NCBI RefSeq assembly: GCF_003574475.2
Contig: NZ_QLIS02000003.1
Location: 248,001 to 312,000, forward strand
Direction: 5' to 3'
DNA length: 64,000 nucleotides
From: Pseudofrancisella aestuarii
GTDB taxonomy: Bacteria; Pseudomonadota; Gammaproteobacteria; Francisellales; Francisellaceae
The translations under genes were made by a program, and so were the position numbers. Positions 63,811-64,000 of the stretch are shown piece by piece. The notes beneath the pieces were generated by a model that saw nothing but the letters and a program-made list of their open reading frames with translations, did not search any database and was not told the origin of the DNA. Within the stretch, counting starts at the first letter, position 1. Every line of letters starts with the position of its first letter.

Positions 63811-64000
63811 TTACACTAGACCTATGGGATCTACATCAAAATAAACTTTTATAACTTTATTTTCACTAATTTCCAAAAGCCTTCTTACATAATTGATAAA
63901 ACTATTTATATCTTTTCTTTCTGATGCTGTTATCAATAAACTATATTTATAAATATTATTTTTTTTAAGATGTGTTGCTGGAAGTGGCTTTGTAATAAAA
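63811..64000 (-). CDS. priA: Primosomal protein N' (PriA), C-terminal end (partial)
   Basis: An open minus-strand frame runs off the right edge; 62 residues are visible. It has the order 'P.P..L.KKNNIYKYSLLITASERKDI' and ends with VIKVYFDVDPIGLV, very like the PriA C-terminus (W/V..DVDP). PriA restarts stalled replication forks and binds SSB. Convergent with the cyd operon. Confidence 0.82.
   Translation of the reverse strand, partial: FITKPLPATHLKKNNIYKYSLLITASERKDINSFINYVRRLLEISENKVIKVYFDVDPIGLV

Overview
The window is an AT-rich gammaproteobacterial chromosome segment that most resembles Francisella or a close relative (Francisellaceae). Reasons: a short three-helix membrane protein matching Francisella RipA lies just after rpsA and tsaC; a 222-residue serine esterase matches the Francisella FTT258-type carboxylesterase, including the spacing of its catalytic residues; several small lipoproteins are of a kind typical of the genus. 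Coding density is high. No rRNA, tRNA, insertion sequence, prophage or CRISPR array was seen.

Layout. 1-237 is the 3' end of a gene that looks like dnaX (tau C-terminus). 230-5679 is a minus-strand division and envelope cluster (tadA-ddl-ftsQ-ftsA-ftsZ-lpxC). 5837-8808 carries rpsA, tsaC and ripA. 8824-12635 holds pta, ackA and ssb. 12760-16492 has a secreted hypothetical protein and a nitrate/sulfonate-type ABC transporter with no binding-protein gene beside it. 16669-21017 has a small CHCC zinc protein, a waaF-like glycosyltransferase, two lipoproteins, the fluoride channel gene crcB, hemC and the esterase. 21018-21355 is an unusual intergenic region with two perfect DnaA boxes. 21356-37345 is mostly metabolism: RNase II family protein, two glycosyltransferases, aspS, a GNAT-nitrilase fusion, a peptide transporter, a Cys/Met PLP enzyme, a DHOD-like barrel protein, pyrF, a Nudix protein, a nitroreductase, lldD and a DUF4336 protein.

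37566-38954 is the most interesting part: a compact, apparently complete retron. It has a strong promoter, a highly structured noncoding RNA of about 260 nt whose ends can pair (a1/a2), a 40-codon membrane microprotein too short for normal gene calling, and a reverse transcriptase with the retron hallmarks NAxxH and YVDD. The RT 3' end runs 56 bp into the convergent valS gene.

38899-49659 contains valS, an acyltransferase-3/SGNH protein, a VanX-like dipeptidase, cardiolipin synthase, an MFS transporter, a hypothetical gene, holC, a membrane protein and an exported pyroglutamyl peptidase. 49677-56476 is a complete, translationally coupled MoxR/Bat operon. Its BatC-like member carries 26 in-frame Asp-Asn-Lys repeats. 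56619-60445 carries a lipoprotein, pdxY, an atypical radical SAM protein, an M14-type hydrolase and purU. 60672-63755 is the cytochrome bd operon cydA-cydB-cydX, and the window ends inside priA on the minus strand.
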